From Prochlorococcus sp. AG-363-O15 (GTDB lineage: Bacteria; Cyanobacteriota; Cyanobacteriia; PCC-6307; Cyanobiaceae): 64,000 nt of DNA. The stretch covers positions 140,054 through 204,053 of the forward strand of contig QCFZ01000001.1 in NCBI GenBank assembly GCA_003278255.1, given 5' to 3'. Of this stretch, positions 7,701-15,017 are shown one piece after another (positions within the stretch are counted from its first letter, which is position 1; each line of letters opens with the position of its first letter). Below the pieces are notes generated by a model that saw only the letters and a program-made list of their open reading frames with translations, was not told where the DNA came from and did not search any database. Made by a program: the position numbers and the translations under genes.

Positions 7701-8789
7701 ATGAATAAAGTTTCTAGTCAGCCTAAATCAACTCTGATATCTGCCGAGAAATTAGCAGATATATTAAGAGTAAGTGTCAAAGATATTTATAGATTTTGTG
7801 ATTTCTTTGATGAAGATCCTGATGACGATTGGGCACTGAATGTGCAAGAACATTTTATCTATATAAATAAAAAACATGGTGCAAGAAAGTTCACAAAGGC
7901 AGGCGCACTTGAATTAGCTAAGTATGTCGAAGAAACTGTTGACAAGAAGAGTCCATGGAGGAAGCTGATAAAAACTTTTTTTGATCGAAGACACAAAAAA
8001 TATGTCAGGTCATGTGTAATGGAAAGAGTGGCTGATATTGGTGGCCTTAAAAAAGGGGTGACCATACACAGTGGAAAAGCATTTGTTAATACTCAGCAAA
8101 CTCGCTATATCCTTCGTTTAGCAAATAGGCAGGATCTATTAAAAGCTGCATTGGAACATGAGCAAAGAGGGGAAGAACATGGAAGGCCTCCAATGAAACA
8201 TGATGATCATTTTATTGATTTACCTGATGAAACTGGTCTTAGTTATTCCGCTAATGGGATAAAGCGCTTATCCATGGCTTTACAAAGTATTTGCAAAAGT
8301 AGATCAACAAAGTCATGGAATTCAGCAGTCTCTGAATCTATTCTTCAAACACTAAAAGAAGTTTCAAAACCACTAATAGCTGACAATAAGAAACTTTCAG
8401 AGATAACTAAATTAGCCAAAAAAAAAGCGAAACAATATTGCGAGGTAACCAAAAGAAAAAAAAGCAATACAAACCTAGACTTTTCCCTAACTGCGCATCA
8501 TTTATATGACAAAAGTAATTATGATTTTTTTCAATATGAAATTAATAATGTAATTGCGATTGACTCTAAGCTCCACAACGCCTTTCACTCATGGATGGGA
8601 GGGTTTAACAAGTCATGTACAGCCGAAGACTTTTTAAAATGGCTAAAAGTTCAATCAGATGAAATCTTTGAGGGTTGCGATGACGAAGTGACTCAAGAAG
8701 CTGCCGCAATAGCCAACATTAAAAGGCGAATCCAACTACTAAGACCGGTTCTTGATGCAAGAGAAGAAGTCTCTGAAGTCAGTGAATAG
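7701..8789 (+). CDS. HNH-like nuclease with N-terminal HTH-like region
   Basis: 362 aa. The C-terminal third carries a His-rich motif TAHHLYDKSNYDFFQYEINN (H266, H267, N282/N283) followed by SKLHNAFHSW (H292, H296). This HH...N...H...H pattern is that of HNH/beta-beta-alpha-metal nucleases. The N-terminus (LISAEKLADILRVSVKDIYRFC) resembles a helix-turn-helix, and the middle is Lys-rich with long helices (about 235-260). It directly follows the J-domain gene and is followed 3 bp later by a small membrane protein ORF. DNA or RNA cleavage is inferred from the motif. It could belong to defence, to a mobile element or to a homing nuclease; no integrase or methylase is nearby. Confidence 0.7.
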   Translation: MNKVSSQPKSTLISAEKLADILRVSVKDIYRFCDFFDEDPDDDWALNVQEHFIYINKKHGARKFTKAGALELAKYVEETVDKKSPWRKLIKTFFDRRHKKYVRSCVMERVADIGGLKKGVTIHSGKAFVNTQQTRYILRLANRQDLLKAALEHEQRGEEHGRPPMKHDDHFIDLPDETGLSYSANGIKRLSMALQSICKSRSTKSWNSAVSESILQTLKEVSKPLIADNKKLSEITKLAKKKAKQYCEVTKRKKSNTNLDFSLTAHHLYDKSNYDFFQYEINNVIAIDSKLHNAFHSWMGGFNKSCTAEDFLKWLKVQSDEIFEGCDDEVTQEAAAIANIKRRIQLLRPVLDAREEVSEVSE

Positions 8790-8792
8790 CTA

Positions 8793-8969
8793 TGGAGATC
8801 AGTTGCTTTTTCTTGCTTGGAATCGCAGCATTGCTTCTAAATGCTGGACTCTCTTCTCAAGCTCTTCCACTCTTTTGGTTAATTCTTCCATTGGTCATAA
8901 AAATCAGCTTCGATGCTATTCAAAGACGCGCTGCTAAAAACAGCTAGAAAGAGGTTGAGCTCAAGATAA
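8793..8969 (+). CDS. Small two-span membrane protein (58 aa), possible third cassette gene
   Basis: The frame starts with ATG 8793, 3 bp after the stop of the nuclease-like gene, and ends with TAA 8967-8969, 4 bp before the second cupin gene. The product has two hydrophobic stretches (CFFLLGIAALLLNAGL and ALPLFWLILPLVIKI) and a basic tail. Its last codons run into sequence also found upstream of the other cupins, so the natural end may have been lost at a repeat junction. No clear ribosome binding site is visible, but such close spacing often means coupled translation. Confidence 0.4.
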
Positions 8970-8973
8970 TTAA

Positions 8974-9249
8974 TTGGAAATCTCCCTAACATCACCCTGC
9001 CCTGAAAGCACTATCAACGAGTTAGGGATAAAGGAATGGCCAATATGGACTTGTGATCCAAGTTCATTTCCTTGGACATATAGCGATAAGGAGACTTGTT
9101 TAATTCTGGAAGGAGATGTGACGGTGACGCCTAACGAAGGTCAGCCTGTCAGGTTTGGGGTCGGGGATCTAGTTGTCTTTCCCAAAGGGATGTCTTGTAC
9201 ATGGGAAGTACATAAAGCAGTCCGAAAGCACTATCGTTTTGGTGACTAG
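8974..9249 (+). CDS. DUF861/EutQ-like cupin protein, copy 2
   Basis: 91 aa, TTG start. Its DNA differs from copy 3 at only five positions and its protein at two (E2/A2, L5/I5), so one of the pair is a recent duplicate or the two are kept alike by gene conversion. The fold is a single cupin with LEGDVTVTP and VGDLVVFPKGMSCTWEVHKAVRKHYRF. Upstream, about 45 bp are also shared with the other copies. Downstream comes a broken EVE start, whereas copy 3 has an intact one. Biochemical role unknown. Confidence 0.8.
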   Translation: MEISLTSPCPESTINELGIKEWPIWTCDPSSFPWTYSDKETCLILEGDVTVTPNEGQPVRFGVGDLVVFPKGMSCTWEVHKAVRKHYRFGD

Positions 9250-9424
9250 AAAATCCATGAACCCCTGAGATCGAGGGTTTATTCAAACTTTGTTCAAACC
9301 GTCCATTTTCACCCAAACCCCTTGATATGACTGAGATAAACTACTGGCTAATGAAAAGAGGCATTTGAGTGGTGGAAAGCGATTACAAGGAATTGGAAAA
9401 ATCCATACAAACTAAATACACACT
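9250..9424. repeat. EVE-5' repeat, copy C (truncated EVE gene start)
   Basis: The first 100 bases match the spacer between cupin copy 3 and the intact EVE gene almost base for base. An EVE start with ATG at 9327 and the phrase AACTACTGGCTAATGAAAAG follows, but its frame is already interrupted by TAA after MTE. From GGCATTTGAGTGGTGG on it resembles copy B1 and no longer the EVE gene. It ends near AACTAAATACACAC, also present in B1. Confidence 0.65.
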
Positions 9425-9780
9425 TTTCGTTGATTTCTAAAGAGTAGAAAAAAGCCGCCATTCAACACTTAGGAAAATTTGATTCTTGATCATTCCTTGT
9501 CAGTGCAGGGTTTTGATAGCAACCGATCGCAGCTAATCAAGAATTTCTATTCAAACTTTATTCAAACTTGCATCCAAGAGATTAATCACAAGTAAGTATC
9601 ACTAAGAATTAGGGAACTCGACAAGTATTAGAGAATACTTAAATCCAGTATTATGTATTTATTGAGACTCAATATAGTTAAGACATCAAGATAAAGCTCT
9701 ATTTTAGTTGAAAATGTACCAAAAGAAACAATAAGTATCTTCATTAATCTATATGTTTAAATCACTTTTATAAGGTTCAC
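9425..9780. other. Intergenic stretch with no gene seen
   Basis: About 355 bp, AT-rich. No open frame on either strand looks real. Near 9549-9570 there is a short direct repeat (TATTCAAACTT then TATTCAAACTT) that echoes the doubled CTCAAACTT in repeat copy B2, so this may be an older, more decayed member of the same repeat family. Confidence 0.35.
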
Positions 9781-9963
9781 ATGAAAAACTCCATCAGCAC
9801 AAAACAGCTAAATAGAGTTAAAGCAATCATTAGGCATTTTAAAAATTTTCCTCCACAAGGATATAGCTATATATCTTCATCGATAATGCGACCTCTTGAA
9901 AATAGAATCGATGACTATTGGAGCCGTGAGATTAGACTTCACAATAGAGAATATGAAATATAA
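9781..9963 (+). CDS. Hypothetical protein (60 aa)
   Basis: ATG 9781 to TAA 9961-9963, preceded by TATAAGGTTCAC, which offers an AAGG ribosome site about 5 bases upstream. The protein is basic, with an amphipathic helix (KQLNRVKAIIRHFKNF) followed by an aromatic segment (PPQGYSYISSSIM) and a charged end. No family or membrane segment is recognised. It lies alone between a repeat relic and a convergent small gene. Confidence 0.5.
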   Translation: MKNSISTKQLNRVKAIIRHFKNFPPQGYSYISSSIMRPLENRIDDYWSREIRLHNREYEI

Positions 9964-9985
9964 ATATTTTAATCACAATTATTTT

Positions 9986-10153
9986 CTAAAAGATTTCTTG
10001 ACCAACCTTGAATCTTGATGGTCTCGCAATTTCTAATGTCTCTTTCTTTGGAAGAACTTCAATCAAACTTTCATACGGATCAAGCTCGTTGGCTATCAAA
10101 CAAGATTCATATGGTTCTAATTCTACAAAACATTGCTCATCATGAGAATTCAT
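9986..10153 (-). CDS. Hypothetical acidic protein (55 aa) with an internal repeat
   Basis: I chose ATG 10153; a longer frame starting with TTG at 10204 would begin inside the terminator hairpin and is unlikely. The acidic protein contains two similar units, ELEPYESCLIANE and ELDPYESLIEVLP, back to back. The C-terminus is basic (ARPSRFKVGQEIF). It lies downstream of the hli gene on the same strand but behind a strong hairpin, so it may need its own promoter. Family unknown. Confidence 0.45.
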   Translation of the reverse strand: MNSHDEQCFVELEPYESCLIANELDPYESLIEVLPKKETLEIARPSRFKVGQEIF

Positions 10154-10190
10154 AAATAATTGATAGAGACTATTGATTGAAAAAGAAGAA

Positions 10191-10218
10191 TTTATAGGAG
10201 CCAAAAGGCTCCTATAAA
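10191..10218 (-). terminator. Strong hairpin terminator after hli
   Basis: A perfect 12-bp stem (core TATAGGAGCC / GGCTCCTATA) closes an AAAA loop on the plus strand (TTTT on the minus strand). It starts 5 bp past the stop of the high-light-inducible gene on its strand. The bases after the stem are only moderately T-rich, so terminator or 3' stabiliser are both possible. Confidence 0.65.
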
Positions 10219-10223
10219 GGTAA

Positions 10224-10349
10224 TTAAAATATGCCTGGAACTATTTGCCCTGTAGTTGCATATGTTCCAATTGCCACTAGAAACCCAAGCATTGCTGCCC
10301 ATCCATTATATTTTTCAGCTTTCTCACTCATCAGGTCTTTAGCAGTCAT
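10224..10349 (-). CDS. hli: High-light-inducible protein (41 aa)
   Basis: The frame runs from ATG 10349 to TAA 10224. The helix AEKYNGWAAMLGFLVAIGTYA carries the E-x-x-N-G-x-x-A-M-x-G-F signature of the Hli/one-helix chlorophyll-binding family; E and N are the pigment-ligand positions. These thylakoid proteins protect photosystems under light or nutrient stress and are frequent in Prochlorococcus islands and in cyanophages. At 41 aa with a very short N-terminus it resembles the short multi-copy island type. A good ribosome site (GGAG) lies 8 bases before the ATG, and a strong hairpin follows the gene. Confidence 0.88.
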   Translation of the reverse strand: MTAKDLMSEKAEKYNGWAAMLGFLVAIGTYATTGQIVPGIF

Positions 10350-10629
10350 AAGAAATCTCCAAAAAAAGGATAATCAAAAGATATCAAAATAAGCACTTAG
10401 TCACTGTAATTAAAAATACATTTCATATCGATTGATCAAGTTTTTATTCATTCTCTAGTTTGGAATGATATCAATAGCTACAAACTGCTTCAAATTAGTA
10501 TAAATTATAGCCAATAGTGTTCAGGCTTCAAAAGCTTTCATAGAGATCATCTTTGACAGTGTAAATAACTACATAATTGAACGATTAATTGCTTTAAATT
10601 AGTTTAGTTGAAAGAAATTATTTTTACGA

Positions 10630-10830
10630 ATGGCATCAGAAGCAGGTACACAAGAATGTTATGCATTACTAAAAGCCAAGGTAAATATTGAAGAGGCAAT
10701 AAAATTGATAGCAAAACTAAAGCCTGCAGAACATATAAAACAGCAATTACTAGCTTTTCACAACCAGCTTGAAGGCATGCATGAACTTAAAAGACGCGTT
10801 GTTCAGTCAAATGCTGAATCTTCAATCTAA
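10630..10830 (+). CDS. Hypothetical helical protein (66 aa)
   Basis: ATG 10630 to TAA 10828-10830. The sequence is well balanced and mostly helical: CYALLKAKVNIEEAIKLIAKL followed by AEHIKQQLLAFHNQLEGMHELKRRV, which could form a two-helix hairpin. There is no membrane segment or known motif. It precedes the third cupin gene by 90 bp, but that spacer contains the cupin-associated repeat, so the neighbours may be accidental. Confidence 0.55.
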   Translation: MASEAGTQECYALLKAKVNIEEAIKLIAKLKPAEHIKQQLLAFHNQLEGMHELKRRVVQSNAESSI

Positions 10831-10920
10831 GGAATTTGACCTTATAGACCTGAGAGAGAGATTAAAGACTGTTCAACAGATCTCAATAAGCTAAAAAGAA
10901 GTTGAGCTCGAAAAAATTAA

Positions 10921-11196
10921 TTGGCAATCTCAATCACATCACCCTGCCCTGAAAGCACTATCAACGAGTTAGGGATAAAGGAATGGCCAATATGGACTTG
11001 TGATCCAAGTTCATTTCCTTGGACATATAGCGATAAGGAGACTTGTTTAATTCTGGAAGGAGATGTGACGGTGACGCCTAACGAAGGTCAGCCTGTCAGG
11101 TTTGGGGTCGGGGATCTAGTTGTCTTTCCCAAAGGAATGTCTTGTACATGGGAAGTACATAAAGCAGTCCGAAAGCACTATCGTTTTGGTGACTAG
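10921..11196 (+). CDS. DUF861/EutQ-like cupin protein, copy 3
   Basis: 91 aa, TTG start, nearly identical to copy 2. This is the only copy followed by an intact EVE-domain gene (66 bp gap), so the cupin-EVE pair is probably the parent arrangement from which the other copies derive. The cupin core is LEGDVTVTP to VHKAVRKHYRF. Whether the cupin acts with the EVE protein is unknown; the repeated linkage is the only hint. Confidence 0.8.
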   Translation: MAISITSPCPESTINELGIKEWPIWTCDPSSFPWTYSDKETCLILEGDVTVTPNEGQPVRFGVGDLVVFPKGMSCTWEVHKAVRKHYRFGD

Positions 11197-11262
11197 AAAA
11201 TCTATGAACCCCTGAGATCGAAGGTTTACCCAAACCGCCCATTTTCGCCCAAATCCATTGAT

Positions 11263-11724
11263 ATGACTGAATGTAACTACTGGCTAATGAAAAGTGAACC
11301 AGATGTTTACGGGATTCATCAGCTTCAAAAAGAAAAAAGTACTTTATGGGATGGCATCAGAAACTATCAGGCTCGAAACTTTATGCGATCAATGCATATA
11401 GGAGATAAAGCTTTTTTTTATCACTCTAATTGTAAGCCGCCTGGAATAGTAGGCCTAATGATTGTACAAGAAACGCTAATAATTGATCCATCTCAATTTG
11501 ATCGCAACTCAAAATATTTTGATCCAAAGTCTTCTCAGGAAAAACCTAGGTGGGATTGTGTAAAGGTTGGATATTTAAAGACATTTAAATCACAAATTTC
11601 TTTAAATGAATTGCGAGAACTTTATACAGCCGAAGAATTGCGGGTTGTGCGACAAGGCAATCGCCTTTCAATAATGCCTGTACCAAGATACACTGCACAA
11701 GATATATTAGGCCACCTTGATTAA
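11263..11724 (+). CDS. EVE-domain protein (intact copy)
   Basis: 153 aa with the complete EVE layout: start NYWLMKSEPDVYGIHQL, then LWDGIRNYQARNFMRSMHIGDKAFFYHSN, DPSQFDRNSKYFDPKSSQEKPRWDCVKVGYL and LRVVRQGNRLSIMPV. EVE domains share the PUA-like fold and are known to bind modified bases such as 5-methylcytosine; in bacteria their role is mostly unknown, with some in restriction systems. The first eleven codons are copied, in broken form, in at least four repeats elsewhere in the first 9.5 kb. It closes the island before core genes resume. Confidence 0.88.
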   Translation: MTECNYWLMKSEPDVYGIHQLQKEKSTLWDGIRNYQARNFMRSMHIGDKAFFYHSNCKPPGIVGLMIVQETLIIDPSQFDRNSKYFDPKSSQEKPRWDCVKVGYLKTFKSQISLNELRELYTAEELRVVRQGNRLSIMPVPRYTAQDILGHLD

Positions 11725-11806
11725 AAAAAATTCTTATCGCAAACGGAAGTTAATCGAGCCTAATTGTTTTCTTAAACAGCATTAATATTAACTTAACATT
11801 AATTAT

Positions 11807-12184
11807 TTACAGTCCCTGAATCATAGACTCACACCCAAACATATTACCAACGTAAAGACGTGTTATAGATCTTGATTTAACTCCATTTTGAACAAGAAAT
11901 CCAGCCAAAGCTGCTTGTATCAATCTGTACTGATCCCAATTCGGATACTTCTCAATAAAACTTGCCATTGCAGCTTGCAATGGCAGTGGTAATTCAGCCT
12001 GAAAGCTAACTACACCATCTGCTGATGAGGCAGATTCACCATCTGCTGATGAGGCAGATTCATCATCTCTATCAATTGCCTCATCACCTGTTAAAGCCGT
12101 TCCTAAGGCTGTTGAGTAAAAAGCTTGAAAATTTTCTACCTGATGCATCAAAAATCCCTCTGTATCGACACTAGTTCTCCACAT
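11807..12184 (-). CDS. DUF2811 family protein with a duplicated acidic insert
   Basis: 125 aa. The C-terminal 70 residues (FQAELPLPLQAAMASFIEKYPNWDQYRLIQAALAGFLVQNG) match the DUF2811 family, small cyanobacterial proteins of unknown role. Before that domain lies an eight-residue unit (ESASSADG) present twice and encoded by a 24-bp tandem repeat. The N-terminal 50 residues do not belong to the family; an internal ATG at residue 13 (MHQVENF) is an alternative start. Confidence 0.7.
   Translation of the reverse strand: MWRTSVDTEGFLMHQVENFQAFYSTALGTALTGDEAIDRDDESASSADGESASSADGVVSFQAELPLPLQAAMASFIEKYPNWDQYRLIQAALAGFLVQNGVKSRSITRLYVGNMFGCESMIQGL
12014..12061. repeat. 24-bp tandem repeat, two units, in the DUF2811 gene
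   Basis: Two exact 24-bp units (each beginning ACCATCTGCTGATGAGG, with a C/T change only in the flank) lie head to tail and keep the frame, adding eight residues per unit. Copy number could vary between strains. Confidence 0.8.
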
Positions 12185-12456
12185 GTAAAGCCAATAGTCA
12201 AGAGGGCATTAGGCTGGGAATCTCAAACCCTCTCCTTTTAAGACACTCACCACAGCAATGATTCTCAAAGAATCAAAATGCAATGTTCAATATACCAAGA
12301 GCATATTTTCGTCAAGTGGAAGAACACTTTGAAGCATGTTTTCCACAGGTTTAATCTCTGTCATGGTTTTCAAGGTTAATCCCGTGGAGAAACTGTGTAA
12401 TAAACATCTTCAAGGAGGGGAAAATCAATGACTGCAGGATGCATTAAAAAAGCTAA

Positions 12457-12834
12457 TCAATTGAGAGAATCCCAGATGGTTCTCATTTCATTTGTAACGT
12501 ATTGGGCAGAAGGGGTGGGCCAATACGCTTCAACGCCTCGTTTGTGTATTCCATCTCCTTCAAGGATCAAATGAAGACTCCATTCTTTTCTGTCCCCATC
12601 GATACAGGCCCACCAAGGATGACGTTCTAACTCCAAGCTGACAGTCTCTTCTTTCATTAATTGGTTTTGTAGTTTTTTATGTTCATCAACTAAATCAATA
12701 ACAAGCTGCAGCAGATCAATCCACTCATTCTCTGTTAATTCTATTGCCCAATATTTGCCACCAATAAGAACTGGGAAATTTTTTCTTGAAGAATCCCTGG
12801 CCAATCGCCAGCCTGAGCCTTCCTTTTCAAGCAT
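12457..12834 (-). CDS. DUF1818 family protein
   Basis: 125 aa. The opening GSGWRLARDSSRKNFPVLIGGKYWAIELTENEW is typical of DUF1818, a family found in cyanobacteria and plastid-bearing eukaryotes and of unknown function. It is soluble, with no membrane segment. Its start lies 3 bp after the stop of rpoZ on the same strand, so the two are probably co-transcribed. The 270 bp beyond its 3' end holds no clear gene, only a DnaA-box-like TTTTCCACA at 12339-12347. Confidence 0.8.
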   Translation of the reverse strand: MLEKEGSGWRLARDSSRKNFPVLIGGKYWAIELTENEWIDLLQLVIDLVDEHKKLQNQLMKEETVSLELERHPWWACIDGDRKEWSLHLILEGDGIHKRGVEAYWPTPSAQYVTNEMRTIWDSLN

Positions 12835-12837
12835 TGA

Positions 12838-13065
12838 TCACCCAGGTAATAAGTCTGGTTGATCTTGTTCATCACTAAGTTCAACTATGGCGCGCTGAAC
12901 TGGTTTAACACTTGATTCTTCAAGGAGACCATCAAAATCATCAAAGCGTCGTTGCTTTGCACGGAAAGCAATCCGCACTGTAGTCAAATATCGATTGCTC
13001 GATTGACGAATGAGGCTCTCGCCTCTCTTGGCAAGATCTTTTGAATCCAAACCGGATTTAATCAC
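12838..13065 (-). CDS. rpoZ: RNA polymerase omega subunit
   Basis: 75 aa. The N-terminal [42 protein letters not shown] followed by [13 protein letters not shown] is the cyanobacterial omega subunit pattern, with the helix that clamps the C-terminus of beta-prime. Length fits the family. It lies just upstream of the DUF1818 gene and downstream, on the same strand, of a 61-aa hypothetical gene. Confidence 0.9.
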   Translation of the reverse strand: MIKSGLDSKDLAKRGESLIRQSSNRYLTTVRIAFRAKQRRFDDFDGLLEESSVKPVQRAIVELSDEQDQPDLLPG

Positions 13066-13150
13066 TCAGTGTTCCATTGCTATGTTTTAAACACTTTAGT
13101 TCAAGAAGCTGACAAGCTGAAAAACTTTGATCTAAACAAAATCCACTTAC

Positions 13151-13336
13151 TCATACATCAGTTGACATCCTCCTGGCAATATATTCAATTTGACCTGTAT
13201 TTACTAATGCAAAGTCACTTGAGACTTGAGAAAAACTCACATTACGCTCACGTCCAGAATGCTCAACAAAACACATTCTTGGCGCATAATCTCCTGTAAT
13301 CCCAATCATTCTCTCTGAATAGGCAAAAGTTCTCAT
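13151..13336 (-). CDS. Hypothetical protein (61 aa) upstream of rpoZ
   Basis: ATG 13336 to stop at 13151. The sequence (GITGDYAPRMCFVEHSGRERNVSFSQ and ALVNTGQIEYIARRM) has a balanced, protein-like composition, unlike the overlapping plus-strand frame at 13069-13299, which is rich in Leu, His and Gln and looks like its antisense. It lies 85 bp upstream of rpoZ on the same strand and divergent from the Hsp70-like gene. Family not recognised. Confidence 0.5.
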   Translation of the reverse strand: MRTFAYSERMIGITGDYAPRMCFVEHSGRERNVSFSQVSSDFALVNTGQIEYIARRMSTDV

Positions 13337-13394
13337 CTATTGAGATCTATTCAAGGTCCAAGCCCTTTACTCTTTAATTGCTCACAACCTGACT

Positions 13395-14990
13395 ATGGCT
13401 ATAGAGAAGCTTCAGGTTCCTTATCAAACAGGTACCCTTGCAATAGATCTAGGAAACTCAACAACAGTAGTTGCTTTTCAAGGAGAGAAAGAACAAACCC
13501 CTAACCTTTTAGATTTGGGAAACATAAACCGTTCTAAAGGGGAAATTCCTACTCTCATATGGCAAATTCCTGAAGAGAATAAACTAATAATTGGTCAAGA
13601 AGTAATTAATTTAGGTCTATCTAATAAAGAAAGCCCACACCTTAATAGAGATTTCAAAAGACTAATTGGCAATAAAGATTTTTCTGAACTAAGCATTTCG
13701 ACTCTTAGTCCTGAACAAGCTGGTGAGTTATTTATTCAAGAAATCTGGAAGCGAATACCAAAAAATCTTTCCATTCAGAGATTAGTTCTAACTGCACCAG
13801 TAGAAACATATAGAGCATATAGATCTTGGCTTCAAAAGGTCTGCGAAACTTTTCCAATTGAAGAAATTGCTCTTGTAGACGAACCAACTGCTGCTGCAAT
13901 GGGAGCAGGCTTACCTGCTGGTTCTAAATTACTTGTTATAGATATCGGAGGGAGCACAATAGATTTTTCATTGGTAGCTTTAGAAGGAGGAGAAGGAAAA
14001 GCAGCACCAATTGCACAATTAATGCGTTTTGGTGGCAAAGATCTAAATGAAACAAGTAAGCAAGTTCTCAGATGCGCAAAGGTATTAGGAAAAGCTGGTT
14101 TTAGGCTTGGGGGAAGAGATTTTGATCGCTGGATAGCAAGTTATTTATGTCCTGGTACTCCATTAACAGAATCAATTCTCAATGCAGCCGAGAGACTCAA
14201 ATGCCGACTAAGCGACAGCAGAATAGAAAAGAAAGATACTCTTTTAGAAATATCGAATGAATCCTCTTCCAGTCCAGCTAAAAACCTCATTTTGTCTAGA
14301 ATTGAACTCGAGAATCTTCTCTTAAATCGTGGTTTATTAAATAGCTTAAATATTTTACTTGAAAAGACACTTGCGAAAGGAAGAGCCAATGGATGTGAAC
14401 TAAATAACTTAAATGGGGTTGTAATCGTAGGAGGTGGATCAAGAATTCCTCTCCTTAGACGCTGGGTAGAAGAAAAGACTAAACCGGCACCCCTATTAAC
14501 ACCTCCTCCAATTGAAGCAATAGCAATAGGGGCGTTAAATTTAACTCCAGGTGTGACCATTAAAGATATTTTGCAACGTGGTGTTTCACTTCGCTGTTGG
14601 GATCAAAGAACCAAACAACATATATGGCATCCAATTTTTCTAGCTGGGCAACCTTGGCCTACATCAAATGATCTTGAAGTAGTTCTAGCTGGAAGCAAAG
14701 TTAATCAAAAAGAGATTGAAATAGTACTTGGAGAACCTGATCTTGAGGAAGCACATGAAGTGATTTATATCAATGGTATTCCAACATTAAAAAATGAACG
14801 TACCTCCCAAAAAGTTATCCCTTGGGAGAATTCTACAAACTCATTAATATTAAATCCTGAAGGCCAACCAGGTGAAGACTGTCTACGTTTACAATTTAAA
14901 ATCAACTCAGATGCTCAGCTTGAGATGAAGGGCATTGATATTCGTAATGGGCAAGAAATAAATACAAAAATCCTTGGTCCAGTTAGATAA
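13395..14990 (+). CDS. Short Hsp70-family protein
   Basis: 531 aa. The ATPase domain is complete: LAIDLGNSTTVVAF (phosphate 1), ALVDEPTAAAMGAG, LLVIDIGGSTIDFSLVAL (phosphate 2) and VVIVGGGSRIPLLRRWV (adenosine motif). After about residue 385 a shortened substrate domain follows and stops about 100 residues earlier than DnaK (around 640 aa), with no lid or EEVD-like tail. It is a divergent DnaK paralogue widespread in picocyanobacteria. It stands alone between rpoZ and pyrR; clients unknown. Confidence 0.88.
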   Translation: MAIEKLQVPYQTGTLAIDLGNSTTVVAFQGEKEQTPNLLDLGNINRSKGEIPTLIWQIPEENKLIIGQEVINLGLSNKESPHLNRDFKRLIGNKDFSELSISTLSPEQAGELFIQEIWKRIPKNLSIQRLVLTAPVETYRAYRSWLQKVCETFPIEEIALVDEPTAAAMGAGLPAGSKLLVIDIGGSTIDFSLVALEGGEGKAAPIAQLMRFGGKDLNETSKQVLRCAKVLGKAGFRLGGRDFDRWIASYLCPGTPLTESILNAAERLKCRLSDSRIEKKDTLLEISNESSSSPAKNLILSRIELENLLLNRGLLNSLNILLEKTLAKGRANGCELNNLNGVVIVGGGSRIPLLRRWVEEKTKPAPLLTPPPIEAIAIGALNLTPGVTIKDILQRGVSLRCWDQRTKQHIWHPIFLAGQPWPTSNDLEVVLAGSKVNQKEIEIVLGEPDLEEAHEVIYINGIPTLKNERTSQKVIPWENSTNSLILNPEGQPGEDCLRLQFKINSDAQLEMKGIDIRNGQEINTKILGPVR

Positions 14991-15017
14991 AATGAAGTAA
15001 AAGTAATTAACAAAAAC

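Noticed and set aside
8752..8937. 61-codon plus frame overlapping the end of the nuclease-like gene
   Set aside because: Ser/Leu/Cys-rich composition and out-of-frame overlap mark it as a shadow; the membrane ORF at 8793 is better placed.
10154..10204. TTG-started extension of the 55-aa acidic protein
   Set aside because: The start would lie inside the perfect terminator hairpin of hli, so ATG 10153 is preferred.
1..11800. Search for transposase, integrase, tRNA att site or CRISPR in the island
   Set aside because: None seen. The repeats present are decayed EVE-5' units without regular spacers, and no tRNA gene flanks the region inside the window.
12339..12347. TTTTCCACA, a match to the cyanobacterial DnaA box
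   Set aside because: A single box with no cluster around it and no dnaA/dnaN neighbour; not enough for a replication origin.
13069..13299. 76-codon plus frame between rpoZ and the Hsp70-like gene
   Set aside because: Composition is His/Leu/Gln-heavy and it is antisense to the more plausible 13151-13336 gene.
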